A stretch of 64,000 bases of DNA from Anaspis maculata (taxonomy: Eukaryota; Arthropoda; Insecta; Coleoptera; Scraptiidae), in assembly GCA_949128115.1 (NCBI GenBank), contig OX421963.1, positions 80,223,635 to 80,287,634 of the forward strand, given 5' to 3'. Positions 1-11,871 of the stretch are shown here, in pieces; positions within the stretch are counted from its first letter, which is position 1; every line of letters starts with the position of its first letter. Position numbers and translations under genes: made by a program. The notes beneath the pieces are model-generated. The model had not been told where the DNA came from. It was given only the letters and a program-made list of their open reading frames with translations, and did not search any database.

Positions 1-1953
1 GAGAATGGTGTTTGGTAAAATTGAAAAAACTCCTGCTGAACAGACGGGTAAAAATTATTCTCTTCTTAGCGGGCAACATCTTCCAAAATGCTGTTATTGA
101 ATTTTTAACCCCATAAATGGGCTCAGTGAGCACAAGTTATTAGGAAATATCCAAAATACATGTTGCTCCATCGTTTTCTTGTGTGGAAAAACAATTAAAT
201 GTGATTTATCTGACCCGCACAAAGAAATATTTTTTTTCAACAGTAAGACTGGCACAGAGATGATGACAAATGCTTCCAATGTTTGCGTTAGACTTGTACG
301 TTTGCATTGAGGCAAATAAAATGAAAAAGTACTGGGGTTTAACAGTTCTTTTTGCACCTTCAAGACATCTTTTACCTTTGGGCAGATGTGGAGGAATTAG
401 CACAACTCGTTTTTGGGCGGAAACTCAGTGGTAGATACCTACTGACCTTACGAAGAGTTTGACACCATTAAAGCTTTGGTCGGAATTTTTTCCATCCAGA
501 ATGACCTACTGCCTGGCCTATTTGCCGAAGCTATTCATAAAGTCTGTTTTTAGATATTGTCATTCTAGGGATGACAGCTTCCGAAGAAATGAGCCAATTC
601 AAGTGTGAAGTTCAACAGCGTTTTTTAATTGTTCCCAATCAATATGATCGACAATTTATGAATGGATGGATAGCTGGAACTGTTCTGTAACCTAATTTTA
701 TATGACTACACGCGGAGCCAAGCGCAAAAGCATAGGAAATTTTTTTTTCGCGTCGCTCATTATTATAAAATTTGTGCCCCTAGGGTGTGTTGAAAATATT
801 TCTATACCATGTATTCACTCGAACTGAGTGCTTTGAAGTATTCCACGCCTCGATCCTCATTCTTCGTGCCTTCTACTTGACAACTGCAGATCGTATTGAC
901 GTTTGTCTATACTCTTTAATCTGTATTTGCTGTTGTTTCGCCAAAGTAGCATGAAATTTGGTGCAATTCTAACAGTGATAGGTGGCGGTTGAAAAAAAAA
1001 ATCTGGACTTTTGCGCATCACTCCTCATCTAGTTATACTCAATAAAATTATAAATTAGTTGAAGCTATCCACCCAATAATAAATTGTCATTCATATCAAT
1101 TGGTAACATTGGAAAAAACGCTGCTGAACTGAGCACTTGAATTGGCTGGTTTCATCTGGAATTTTTGCTTCTAGATGTCAATACGAAGAAATGCACTTTA
1201 TCAATGGCTTCGGCAGATACGAATTAGTGGATAATGATATGCGGAAGATAAATTTATTCCTCTATTACATGAAAAAAATTATAAAAACCCGTTTTTTTTT
1301 GACATTCCGAAGAATTATTTTTTTTACTATGAAGAACAGTGCGTACATGGTGACAACTGGTGTGTCTCTTGTTGAGATTCAACGTAGAGCCGAATGATCA
1401 CTTTTTGAGATGCGTGACAATTATTTTAATGGTGGTTTGCATGAGATTCTGCAACTTCAATTTTCAAGGGGGTCCCTAAGCCCCCCTAGTCAAAATATGG
1501 CAAGACGCCATGTCTACATTTGAAAAGGGGACCATGAAGACCACTCATACCAAATTTCATGCCTTTATCACAAATAGAACAGATTTTATCAAATTTGGTC
1601 ACTAATCCCCTAACTACACTTGATTACCACTGGTAATTGCAGATTAAAGCGAGTTGCGTGTTTTCTTTTGCGAGAAATAGGATTTAAGCGATTCAGATGA
1701 CGTTCTGGTCATGTCCTGGAGTCTATACGAACAGCTCTGAACTAACAATATAGCTCTAATCTGACAAAAGCGAGGATACAATTTTCGGACTTGTTGCAGC
1801 AAACATGATATACTTTGACAGCACCGCAAGAAAAATGCTCAGATGGGATTTTCGGGGATTTTAAGTACATGGTAGAGGATAATATTTTGAATCGATAACA
1901 GCTTTAAAATTCCATGAAATTATTTTTTCAACCCCAAAACCTATCTTTACTGC
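1..1953. other. Non-coding DNA, no gene recognised
   Basis: No ORF here looks like a protein of any family I know. A diverged direct repeat of about 30 bases is visible at 12-41 and 1100-1129; both copies start TTGGTAA, run through an A-rich core and end CTGCTGAAC. A short GC-rich patch near 1470-1490 (GGGGG followed by CCCCCC) resembles patches at 4470-4500 and 5070-5090 and suggests the same old repeat family. Probably decayed repeat DNA. Confidence 0.5.
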
Positions 1954-2160
1954 ACTATATGGTGATTTCATTCAAAATCTCTCTCAACTGCAGGATACCA
2001 TTCAGATTTTTCACGAACCGAGGGCGAATTGGTCCATAGAGAGGGCAGCCAAACATAATATGTTCCAATGTCTCAAAAGACCTAGTGTTACAGAGCAAGC
2101 AGACTTGATCGGAATAAATGAGGTAGGCTGAACCACCTCACCCTGGATTTGAATATGCGA
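1954..2160 (-). pseudogene. C-terminal end of a LINE reverse-transcriptase protein
   Basis: Reading the minus strand from about 2108 down to a TAG at 1954-1956 gives the cysteine-histidine tail typical of LINE ORF2 proteins: CLLCN, then FETLEHIMFGCPLY, then a short basic/hydrophobic end. The C-x2-C...E-T-L-E-H-x5-C spacing is the zinc-knuckle-like motif found after the polymerase domain of Jockey/R1/CR1-type elements. Upstream of the cysteines the same frame continues for a few residues and is then lost to stops or shifts. There is no polymerase core nearby, so this is a fragment. A TTTA-type run at about 2361-2380 lies on the other side and does not look like this element's own tail. The protein class is secure; the clade is not. 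Confidence 0.65.
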
Positions 2161-2480
2161 AATGTTTTGGCGGCAGTTATTCATGACTGCAGCTTGCAGC
2201 GCTGTTGTTCCAAATGTAGTGACATATTGAGGTAAGGAAACAGAAGTATGAAGCCAACCAACACTGCCTTCAATTACCCTCAGTTGATCTGTAAGTGGGT
2301 TTTGTGTGAGTCAAGTGGGTTGTGACAATGTCGATAAGTTCCAACTTCAAGGCAATAAACAGTATTTATTTATTTATTTTCCCAACAGTGAATCTCAAGA
2401 ATGATATTTGAATTATTCAGATTATTTCAGAAACGTCTCTTTCTGGTTTACCTCAAATCATAGGCTCAGTGACAACCGTA
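2161..2480. other. Non-coding spacer with short TTTA run
   Basis: Nothing coding is recognised. A TATTTATTTATTTATTTT run sits at 2360-2380 and may be the tail of an eroded LINE. Confidence 0.4.
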
Positions 2481-4042
2481 GATGAATTCGTCAGATCTTC
2501 GGATTATCTCAAAACACCAACCTCAATGATGTCACTTGCGATCAGATGGAAGAAGCTGATGGCAGGATATTTCTTCATGTCATGGACTCTGTAATTCTCG
2601 ATACTGAAAACGTCCCCATTCCAAGTTCCGATACAAACGTCGTAGTCCTAGCGATCTCCTACAACTTCGACATAAAAAGCGTCGGCCTCTGGCAATTACG
2701 GATTCTCTATGGTACCTCCAAGCATTACAGACACCTAGCAATCCATTCAATTGCAGAAGCTCTTGGAGAGTCCAGATCCGTAGCTCAGCGTGGTTTCCAC
2801 GCCTACATAGATTGTGATAGCGTTTCGTTTTTTAGTTGAAGACAGGTGGAGTGCTTGGAAAGATATTTACACCGATGCATTCACACCTTTAGCTCGTCCT
2901 CCTGCACATCCTCTCACTGAGGATACACTGAAGACCAGTGGCGGACTAAGGGGGGGGGGGGGGCGGTCCGCCCCGAGCCTCGGGGTCTCAATCATCTGAT
3001 GGGGCCCCCAATTCCTCTTGTTTGTGAAAAATACTGCAAAAAAATTGGGATAAAATTCCAAAATTCCAAAATTTCAATTTTTTCCCTCGAGGATCATTTT
3101 TTTCGCATATTACTTCGGTGAGAAACATTGTTTTTACCTATTTTTCCCATTTTAAAGTTACCTTGGCAGGCCCCCTGACAACAGGTCTGGAGGCCTACAC
3201 AGAGGCAATAGAGGTGTGTCTGTATCAAGGAATCTCTGCGAATTATTTTCACTTCACGCTTTAGGGGCCCCGGCACCGGATATCACAGTGCCAGGGGCCT
3301 CAAGACTTTTGAAATTTTGTATTTTATTATTTCTTTTCAAAAGAGGGAAGAGACAAAACTACGAAATTATCTCATCTGCGCGCTGCAGGTGGTGGAAATT
3401 CATGTTATTCCTAATTTTGTATATACGAGTACCTCAGTTCAATTACGGCCGGGTAGGGCGGGCCAAAAAGTCTGCCGGCCCCCCTTCATATTCTCAACTT
3501 CCACTGCTTAGGGGCCCCATCTCACAATTCCGCCCAGGGCCCCCAATTCCCTTAGTCCGCCACTGCTGAAGACCTCGGAAGAAAACACAGTCCGCATGTA
3601 TGGAGTGTGTGATCCTGAGTGTATCACTGTAGATCAGGTTCGCAAAAACCTATTTGCCACAGAGAATCGACCTTTGGCCCTGTGGTTCTCCGACATCTGG
3701 TGCCCAAGTACAGCATGCTCGACGAGCCGCTTACCAGGCTGATCAGTTGTGGGGACAAGCCACGTCCACTAGCCAGTGTGACACAACTCCAGAAGGATTG
3801 AGTTGGGCACTCCAAAATGATAAGTGGGAACCAGTATGGTCTCAGTTATAGGAAGTGTGGAGTGCTTGTCATGCCTTGGACCGATGTGGCTGCAAGACTG
3901 GTTGCCAAACTATGCAATGTAAATGCAAAAGAAATCGGCTACCCTGCACTTTTAGTTGCAAGAGCTGTAAAGAAGGCTGCACCAACAAAAACTATGCCTT
4001 CAGTTTTTTTTATAAATTTGGAGGAGAGTTTAGGTACTAGAA
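2481..4042 (+). pseudogene. Broken multi-copy invertebrate gene, DTDVVVLA-type core plus cysteine-rich CXC-like tail, split by a hAT element
   Basis: The pieces read in order as one protein. At 2546-2837 the frame shows an EEADxRIFLHV-like stretch, SSDTNVVVLAISYN, a KHYRHLAIHSIAEALG block and a FHAYIDCDSVSFF block. After a frameshift near 2835 the other frame gives W-SAWKDIYTDAF and EDTLKT up to 2935. Past the hAT insert the reading continues from 3572 (TSEENTVRMYG, VRKNLFATENRP). It shifts again near 3680 to HARRAAYQADQLWGQ and WEPVWSQL, meets an in-frame TAG at 3849-3851, and goes on to CGCKTGCQTMQCKCKRN with more CxxC pairs to about 3995. From memory this order (DTDVVVLAI, HALTGCDTVS, TRRAAYQAG..WGQ, WEPLW, CGCKKGC) matches an uncharacterised, often repeated family in cnidarians and arthropods with a Tesmin/TSO1-like CXC end. 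Function is unknown, and it may itself be mobile. This copy is dead: two frameshifts, one stop, one insertion. Confidence 0.75.
2936..3565. mobile_element. Non-autonomous hAT-superfamily element with 17-bp TIRs and 8-bp target duplication
   Basis: The left end reads CAGTGGCGGACTAAGGG followed by a long G run. The right end is the exact inverse, CCCTTAGTCCGCCACTG. The flanks are CTGAAGAC at 2928-2935 and the identical CTGAAGAC at 3566-3573, an 8-bp target site duplication as made by hAT transposases. CAGTG-type ends are also typical of hAT. Taking the element and one repeat copy away joins the two parts of the host reading frame (EDTLKT to TSEEN). The 630-bp body has no transposase ORF. It has further GGGGCCCC-rich patches near 3170-3190, 3265-3300 and 3510-3545. 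It is a deletion derivative or MITE-like copy. Confidence 0.92.
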
Positions 4043-5328
4043 GCCCCAATAATTACTTTTTAGTTCAGGACTTGATTCTACGATTGGTTCAGCTGATCCA
4101 GGGAACAGTGTGCAACAAATTATTGCGAATAATATGTAACTGAATTCTTCATTAGTATAAATATTGAAAAAAATTGCCTTCTATGCTTCCTTCATTCAAT
4201 AACTCACTTCAGATATCTCGAATGTTATTTTAGATGAAGAAAACGTAAAGAGCGCCCCAAAATTAGTCGGTTTAGACACGCGACAAGCTTATTTTCAAAT
4301 CTGATGGAGTTTTGCTAAATAGGCGCCCATATTTTGAAAATGGCGCCCGAAAATGAAAAAATAACTGTATCTTGTGACGTACTTCATCTCTATCTTTCTT
4401 AGCGATATCAAATTGTGTGGAATCGACACCAGAATTGTGAAAATCGGTCAATATTTAAAAAAGTTACTTTTTTCAAGGGGGGCTTCCCCTCCCCGCTCTC
4501 CTTAGGGACCGATTTCCATGTGCTGCGGAAAAAAATGTTTGTTAGGGTCTAAGTAACAACTGTGCAAAGTGGCTTGCTTGTAACATCAAATGCCGTTTTT
4601 TTATGTGTACCTCGGCTACTAAATGGAATGTGGGCTTGAGTCTCAATGTCAAAATTTGAAAATTTCAGCACAGGTGTAAAATAACTTGAACAAATAAGGT
4701 GAGTGGGCCCCCAAAGTACCCCACTTGGGTATCTATGTGATTTTAATAATTTAGCATGCAAAATGGGCTGCGATACTTGTCGAAAAAAAAATTGCGATGC
4801 CCATCGGCAAAACATTACTGCTTTCATGTCTGTTGATTGTGCTATGAGAGAATAATCTATTTTTGGCTCATTTTCAGTCATATTCTCTTCTTTATAAGTG
4901 GACAGTCAGTGTGTTGAGACTATTTCCAAATTTATAAAAATGTGTTTCGATTTCTTTTCAATATCTAGTAAAATCGTTCACTATAATAACGTCTAAGAAG
5001 TTATTATGGAGTAATCAAGTGTTTTGAATAATTTGGCAATATCTGGCACGTGAAATTTTCGAAAAATTGGCGGGGGACCCTAGTGACCCCGCTTGGGTCT
5101 CAACGTAGATTTGCGTAGCTTGGGTATCTAAGGGTGAGAAGGAGATTTAATCACCACAGCTTCTTCTCGAGCGAAATTCCTCTTGTTCCACGGGGGTTAG
5201 TTCGTCAATGACAGGTTAAATTCTATTATAGATAAGTGAATTCTATTTATAGATGAGTAATACTTTCCAGCAGCTCATAACAACTTAATAGAATTATCAG
5301 TCTGTAACTTTACAGTAACTGTAATAGT
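4043..5328. other. Non-coding DNA between gene remnant and palindrome
   Basis: No gene recognised. Low-complexity A/T-rich DNA with two short G/C-rich patches (about 4477-4502 and 5067-5090) that resemble the one near 1470. A short tandem duplication around 5220-5255 repeats ATTCTATT-ATAGAT. A minus-strand 110-codon ORF at 4549-4881 shows no family features and is probably chance. Confidence 0.4.
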
Positions 5329-6939
5329 TAGCCCAGGCGCCAGGGAGCAAAAATCAGCTCAATAAGGAAATAATTGTTTCCTGGCTGGAAACTAGCTTAA
5401 AACGATCTGTGTGGCTTAGGTTTTGACATACTAATTTCCCCCCGTTCGGGAATGCGATGCGTTCGGAAATGATGATGGCGTCATGTCGCCATCATCAACA
5501 AGAAGTGCACCAGCGTGGTTTTTGCCAAATATCTTGATTTTGGGCCATCTGACAGCAAACGATGTAAAAAGTCATTTTGAAACCAATGAAATTCCCTACG
5601 GAATAGTTTCTAAATGATCTTACTGCGACCTATAGTTTTTGAGATAGAGCTTCTGGAAGCAAGAGGCATTGTCGTAAAAGCTCCATGGCCACTTGACTCG
5701 AAAAACTAAAATGTCGATGTGACAAAAAAAAATCAAAATGAGATTTCTCGAGATTCTTTCATGCTATAGTTGCGGTGATGGTCTTAAACTCTTTCTCTTG
5801 AACCGTTGATTACGAATATGGAAAAGTCAAAAACGTCACATTGTACATATACAGGGTGTACTGAGGGAATCAAATCAGATCAGAGAAATTTCACATATTT
5901 CTTCGATTTAGCCTATATGCGACACTATAAGCACCTAACACGAGTCCAATATCAATATGGATTTGCTCTATAAGCTTCACTTAATACACTAAAGAAGTGG
6001 TCAGCTCACAGCTTTACTGTAAAATGTTTTGAAGGCCCTCTGAAATCATCAAAATATTAAAAATTTACAGTACCAAGGAATGTATATAACAGTATATTAT
6101 ATACCAAGGGACCAAAGTGAATTTTTAATTTGGAGATTTGGACCCAAAGGGCTCTCAAACAACAAACTCCACCCAAGGGATCAAAAATTCACTTTGGTTC
6201 CTTGGTATATAATATACTGTTACATACATTTCTTGCTACTGTAAATTTTGATGATTTCAGAGGGCCTTCAAAACATTTTACAGGAAGGCTGTGAGCTGAC
6301 CACTTCTCAGGTGTATCAAGTGAAGCTTACATAGCAATGCATATTGATATTGGACTCGTGATAAGTGCTTAGAGTTTCGCATAGGCTAAATCGAAGAAAT
6401 ATGTCAAATTTCTCTGTTTTGATTTGATTCCCGTAGTACACCCTGTATATGTACAATGTGACGTTTTTGACTTTTCAATATTCGTAATCTACAATTCAAG
6501 GGGAAGAGTTTAAGACCATCACCGCAACTATAGCATAAAGGATTCTCAAGTAATCTCATTTTGAATTTTTTTTTGTCACATCGACATTCAAGTTTTTCGA
6601 GTCAAGTGGCCATGGAGCTTTCACGACAATGACTCTCGCTTCCAGCAGCTTTATCTCAAAGACCATAGGTCGCAGAAATATGATTGAAAAACCAAACTGT
6701 AGGGAATTTCATAGGCTTTAAAATGACTCCTTACATCTTTTGCTGTCAGATGACCCAAAATTAAGATATTCGGCAAAAACCACGCTGGTGCACTTCTTGT
6801 TGATGATGGCGACATGACGCCGACATTTCCGAGAGGGGGGAAACTAGTATGTCGAAACCTAAGCTACACAGATCGTTTTAAGCTAGTTTCCAGCCAGGAA
6901 ACAATTATTTCCTTATTGTTTTCCCTGGCGCCTGGGCTA
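5329..6939. repeat. Long palindrome 1: inverted repeat element of 1.6 kb
   Basis: The sequence from 5329 (TAGCCCAGGCGCCAGGGA) returns as its inverse ending at 6939 (TCCCTGGCGCCTGGGCTA after a small indel). The match can be followed inward through both arms: GGAAATAATTGTTTCCTGG, the stretch with ATCATCAACAAGAAGTGCAC, and CCAAAGTGAATTTTTAAT near the centre. Arms are about 800 bp with scattered mismatches and small indels. The loop is only about 60 nt at roughly 6133-6193. Each arm carries TACAGGGTGTA (5850-5860 and inverse 6437-6447). No transposase-like ORF is present and no clear target duplication is seen (AGT left, TAA right). It is probably a foldback or MITE-like DNA element; superfamily unknown. 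Confidence 0.85.
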
Positions 6940-9110
6940 TAAGTGATATTTGGGTTCCCAGGCTCAAGGATCGCTATAACATTCTCTTTTTGAAAGGCAG
7001 AAAGTTGTCTGGTTCTTATGATATTCGAAAAAAGTCTCCAGCCGTTGTTCATTGTTTGGTCCAAAAAGTATGATAATTTCAAGACAGATCTTGTCCATTT
7101 CACCAGGTTTCTCACGTTTAAGAAATCCTGTAATTCCTGTAGCCTTGATGTTTGTTATTTCCTCCTCGGTACATGGTCGTGATACATGGTACATGGTACA
7201 TGGTTTTTTCCTTTTTTGTTGACAACTTTTTTGAAAAATGGTTTTGTGCTCAATTTTCTAAGTCTCTCAAAATTATAAAACAGTTGATAATTTTTTTGTT
7301 TGTCAAAAAATGCCCCAGTAATCTTTCAGAAACTTTTTTAGTGTTTTAGGGCTATTGGGCTCCTAAAAAAAATTGGGGTAATCCAAATGGAAACAAGGTG
7401 GACGAACATTTGATGGAATCCCATCAAAAATTTTATCTTTATCTCTTCACCTTTATTTTTAAGAGAGAAATATTGATACCTTGCGTATGAAGCCTCAAAC
7501 GCCATGGATATGGAGCGTGATTCTGTACTGCGTTCTCACCTGCCACAATACTAGATTTTACCACCACACTGTTTAGATGGGCAGCTAGGGTGCGAACCAA
7601 TCAACGTTGTTGTTGCCTAGATTTCGATACGGTAAGTATCGATGAATGAATATGGAATTGCAATAGCAGTTGTTGTTCTTTGTGATTGAAGAGGCGAAGC
7701 GCGGAAGACTGGAGTGGAGTAGAAAGAAAGGACCAGCTGATGCTATAGTGTTATAATATGTTCTGACCAGACCTCGATCACTAACGTTGCATCAAAAACA
7801 CTTGCGCATACCACGGCACTTCCCTTAACACTTGAGCGTCACCTGGCAGTTCCTTCTCTCGGTCCATCGATCAAAAGTCTAACTCACTCCGACAGCGATC
7901 TGCCATCTGCGCCCTTGATCAATTTCATCTGACCACCGCGATGCTGCAACAATCGCCCAGACCTTGGCAACTGCTAGAAATCGCATTTCTTTATCTCACG
8001 CTGCGAAACGGTGCCCTCAAAAAACGCCCGTTCAGAGACGCGAAATCAAAACTGGATCACGTCAATAACTGTGCTCCGAAGTGGTTCAAGAATTTATTTA
8101 CCACACGCGGCGAGAAAAACTGGAAGAAATCCACTTGTTTCTGTGTATAAAATTGAAACCCACGTCAAAACGAAATTTTATATCCGCACACTTGGGCACC
8201 CGGGCGGCGGGCGCGTCAGCTGGGGGAGGTTTCTCGTGGAAAACATAACGCAGACAAAAGAGCTGCGAACGTTTATAAATCAGCCGGATTAAAGCCACGG
8301 GGGGTTGTGTACGGTGTAGAGCATAGTGGTAGTGTTTGGGGTTGGATCAGAAAAAGTTTTTTCTGCACCTGTGTGCATTTCTTCTACTTCCTTTTTTCGC
8401 ATTGAGTGTGCAGTGTAGCTTCCGCAAACACAACGCTTTGTGTTGAGCAGCTCATCTGCAGTGGTGCTTTGCAATCATCACAATGCCGAACGCGACATGA
8501 AAGCTTTTTATTGTCGCAATTATTCTGCTTGTTTTTATCACGAGTGTCGACATGTGCAGCAAGCACACGATGGTGTGAAAAAATTGATGGTGGAGATGAA
8601 TTGGTGGAAAAGGAAGAAGCGAAAGTTATTGAGCCGTTATTTCCAAGAATCGAAACGATAACCTCCCGCGCGGGCCAATAATTGCGTCATCCATATTGAT
8701 AGAAACATCACCTTTGATGTGTACAAAGGACGTAATCGAAAGGTGGTGGCAGCTAGCGGGAGCGTCAAGGTCTCTTCGCCGGGGCATCACGGCGGTGGAA
8801 GCAGCGCGTATTTTTACCACGGTCGTAAATCTTTCAGGGGAGCCTCTGTGAGAGATGCGTATCGCATCTGAAAATATTAATATAACAATCCCGACGAAAT
8901 TTATGCGGCCCAAACAATATGGGAAGGGAATAAATTCGCGTGCGCGCACCATGCCGAAAATATCGAGACACGCCGCAGACCCGCTGCCGCTGTCGGCTGG
9001 GAATGCGGGATTTTTCGCCGGGATGTGCAAAATTTCAAGATCTTGTGCTTTCGGCGTTTCCAAATTCAATCGAAACGTAAACAAATTCCATTAGGAGGCG
9101 CCTATCACAC
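6940..9110. other. Non-coding DNA with host-like and repeat-like parts
   Basis: No gene recognised. 7165-7205 has a short tandem run of TACATGGT. 7763-7790 holds a copy of the dispersed motif GACCAGACCTCGATCACTAAC. From about 7900 the DNA is more GC-rich and looks unique. The 152-codon minus ORF at 8626-9084 has no recognisable domain and overlaps other-frame ORFs, so I do not call it a gene. Confidence 0.4.
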
Positions 9111-10140
9111 TGCCACAGTTTGCCAGCTGGAGATCAGTTGTCAGCTACGAGCCTGACGACTCACTTGTTGAAAATCGCGGTCTTTCAATCCTCAACCACA
9201 GCCTCAACCAGAACAGTACTCAACGCATTTATTGGCTCAGTAATTGCAATCGAGGAATAGCCGATTTCCAGGACCTGTACTTCCACTGACCAAAAACAGC
9301 CTGTAATGATCAACGTTTTGGTGAGCAACCACACTCGCAACCAAAGCTTGAATACAATCCAAGCATCGAACCCACTTTTCAATCGCTCAACAATTGATCT
9401 TGCCACAAAGCTGAGAACCTACCAATTTTCTCCCGCAAGCTCACTTCCACAATGCTGCTCTTCCCCCTTGTGTTGGCACTGAAGGGTAGGTATAAGTATC
9501 AAGTGCTTCTTGAAAAAAAAACCTTCGTTCAAAAACAGGAAGGATAGATTAGCGATGTGAAGTAGAAATTAGAAAGGCACTGGCAACTTTTGACATGGGA
9601 CATAATGAAAAGAGATAAAGTGCTGAATAAGTGTCTATCCATGAAGCAGGCGGAAAGAAGTGAGAAGATTGAGTGTCAAAAATACTCGTTCTTGGATGCT
9701 GCAGGCGACAAAATGCGCAAACAAGCCAATGACGTATCTTCCGATGTGAAGTGACGGTGGTCGGGGTCTGGTCAGATGAATTTTTACGAAATAACATGAT
9801 GCATACTTCATTTCGACTGTGCACCTGGACATTATGGCCAGAGGACTCGGACATGCACCTTGTCATCAACAAACTGTTGGGTTTCAAGCTCAACTAACCA
9901 GAACTCAGTCACTAACAGATGCTAAAAGTGAGCAAGTCATTTGCCAAACAGCAATATTACAACAAGCAATATTACAACAAGCTTTGGTGACATTACGGGC
10001 TCGTTGCCAAAACTGAGTCAGATGCAATGTCGAAAACGAGTTTACCAATCACGACTTTTGAGCATGCCAGAAAACATGGGCCCGCTGTTTTCAGCGGTGC
10101 TTCGATTTTTCTATGGACCTACCTCAGGTTGATGTGAAGA
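9111..10140. other. Repeat-derived non-coding DNA with two copies of a dispersed motif
   Basis: Two copies of the window-wide motif GACCAGACCTC-type lie about 120 bp apart in opposite orientation: minus at about 9760-9776 and plus at 9887-9918 (AGCTCAACTAACCAGAACTC, then AGTCACTAAC). A perfect 15-bp tandem duplication of GCAATATTACAACAA spans 9951-9980. No intact ORF. Likely an old retroelement scrap. Confidence 0.45.
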
Positions 10141-11430
10141 TGAGTTCAGTACAACTCATTTTGAAAGGTAGATTATTACGGTTTGTATATAACAAGGGAT
10201 GAGAGCATGAGGACTGCTGTTCAAAGCATGTGACCTAAGCGACCCACATAATACGTAGTAACATCCTCTTTTCTGTTTTCAGGCTGTAATATACTATTCT
10301 TCTTGCTTCTGCCGAGCTTTTTGACGGTCGAAGATGGACATCTGTTGTTCTGTCGAACCGTTAGCAGCCGTCCAAGCTCGTGGTTATTGAATATTATATC
10401 TGTCCATATTGTGGTATTCCCCCTTTGTTTTGTTTGTACGTTGGTACCTGAAGTAGGTACGGTCGGTTGACGTTCGTAACGTTTGCCGAGAGAAGAGGGA
10501 GATGGCGCTGCGCTAGGCTAGCGGAGCGAACGGCAGCCGCGCGCGGGCAGACAGATGAGAAGAGAATCAGCTGTGGTGATGAAGACGTGAACGTTTCGGT
10601 GCATCGAGAGTGCGTCGTTTTTACAATTCAAGGTCGGTCTTTCTTTGATTATTGTATCGTAATTTTGGCTTCCACCCACTCACCAAATCATGCATTTCGA
10701 TACCTATTTTGTCCGCGAAATTATTGTACATAACCCGAAATTCTTTATTCTCTGTTCTCAACGGGCTTGCATAACCCGCAGTTTTCCCCCTTTGAAATCA
10801 AGGTGCTTCACACGGCTTTGAATATTGTGTGATTTATCTACTCCTAAATGATCTCAATATTGACGGCAAAAGCCGTAAATCTAGTGGGTGTGCTTTTTGT
10901 GCACTCATGACGTGACCTCAAGGCCGCGCTATCGCGCGTACTTCGAGGTTTCATTAATTGTTCCTTTCCACAAGTTACGTCACAAACAGTAAGACGACAA
11001 AAAGAATCTCTGCTACGCCCAAAAATCAGCCGCTAAGTAGAGAACAGTATTTTTCATGATTCATTCACATTTCATTGTTCATTGCCGGGTTGTACATGAA
11101 AGTAAAGGAAGGAAAGAGAGACTTGCCGCTTCTCCGTGTCCTGGGGGGGGGTCCTCCACTTGTATGAATCTGCCTTGTTGAATCTACTAACCTTTCTTAT
11201 TTGGGGGGAAATTATGTATAACGACGAAGAGAGGGCCACAGGTTGGCTCGAGTCGATTTTCTTGTATTTACTGTTATTTCTTGTATGTGATTACTGTTTA
11301 CTAACCATTGTTCTGTTTTGAATGTAAGTATGTATCTGTGGGGTTTGTGATGGGTAACTTCTGGGGAATTTCGGGCGAATGCGTGACAGATACTTCTTCC
11401 TTCCAATTGCTTTCAAAAGAGTTTGACCAA
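10141..11430. other. Non-coding DNA, possible retroelement-flank sequence
   Basis: No gene recognised. A GC-rich patch at about 10500-10550 and a G run at 11141-11150 are the only compositional features. The part next to the minisatellite at 11.44 kb may belong to the LTR-like block that follows. This is inferred from adjacency only. Confidence 0.35.
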
Positions 11431-11439
11431 CTTCAACTT

Positions 11440-11640
11440 CTCTACTTATTCATCTATCACCTGTTTCTTGTTCATTTATCTACCTATTTATCCCGCATTC
11501 GTTTCTTGTTGATTTATCTACCTATTTATCTCTTATTTGTTTCTTGTTTATTTACCTACACTATTACTCATCATTTCTTTCTTGTTTATTTATCTACTTG
11601 TTTACCGATCGTTTTTTTTTATTGTTCAGTTATCTATCAA
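11440..11640. repeat. Minisatellite of TTTCTTGTTxATTTATCTACCTATTTATC units
   Basis: Diverged tandem units of about 55-60 bp, each with the core TTTCTTGTT-ATTTATCTAC followed by CTATTTATC or a variant, run through about 3.5 copies. They create a 117-codon plus-strand ORF of low complexity (many L, Y, F) that should not be read as a protein. Confidence 0.7.
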
Positions 11641-11871
11641 TTTGATTTCTTTTGTTTGTGAAGTGTAACATTAATTGCTGAGCGTAAAGTTTCCTTTTGT
11701 TGTTACGTAAATAACTTGTCAACGAAACAAACTTTCAAAGAGGTTCAAGCACCGCTTTACGCTGACTTGATCAATGCAACTGGAGTGACTTCTCTGTCAC
11801 TTTTCATCATGACCCATTCACACTCGACTTTTATTCAGATCATCTGGGAAGGGATTTTTCATCAACCAACC

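Noticed and set aside
2951..2966. Poly-G run as a regulatory G-quadruplex
   Set aside because: It is part of the hAT terminal region; run length is likely unstable and no other G tracts are spaced to support a separate call.
8626..9084. 152-codon minus ORF
   Set aside because: No domain, overlapped by a plus ORF, GC-rich DNA poor in stops.
11308..11661. 117-codon ORF rich in L, Y and F, looking like a membrane protein
   Set aside because: It is a translation of the TTTCTTGTT/ATTTATCTAC minisatellite.
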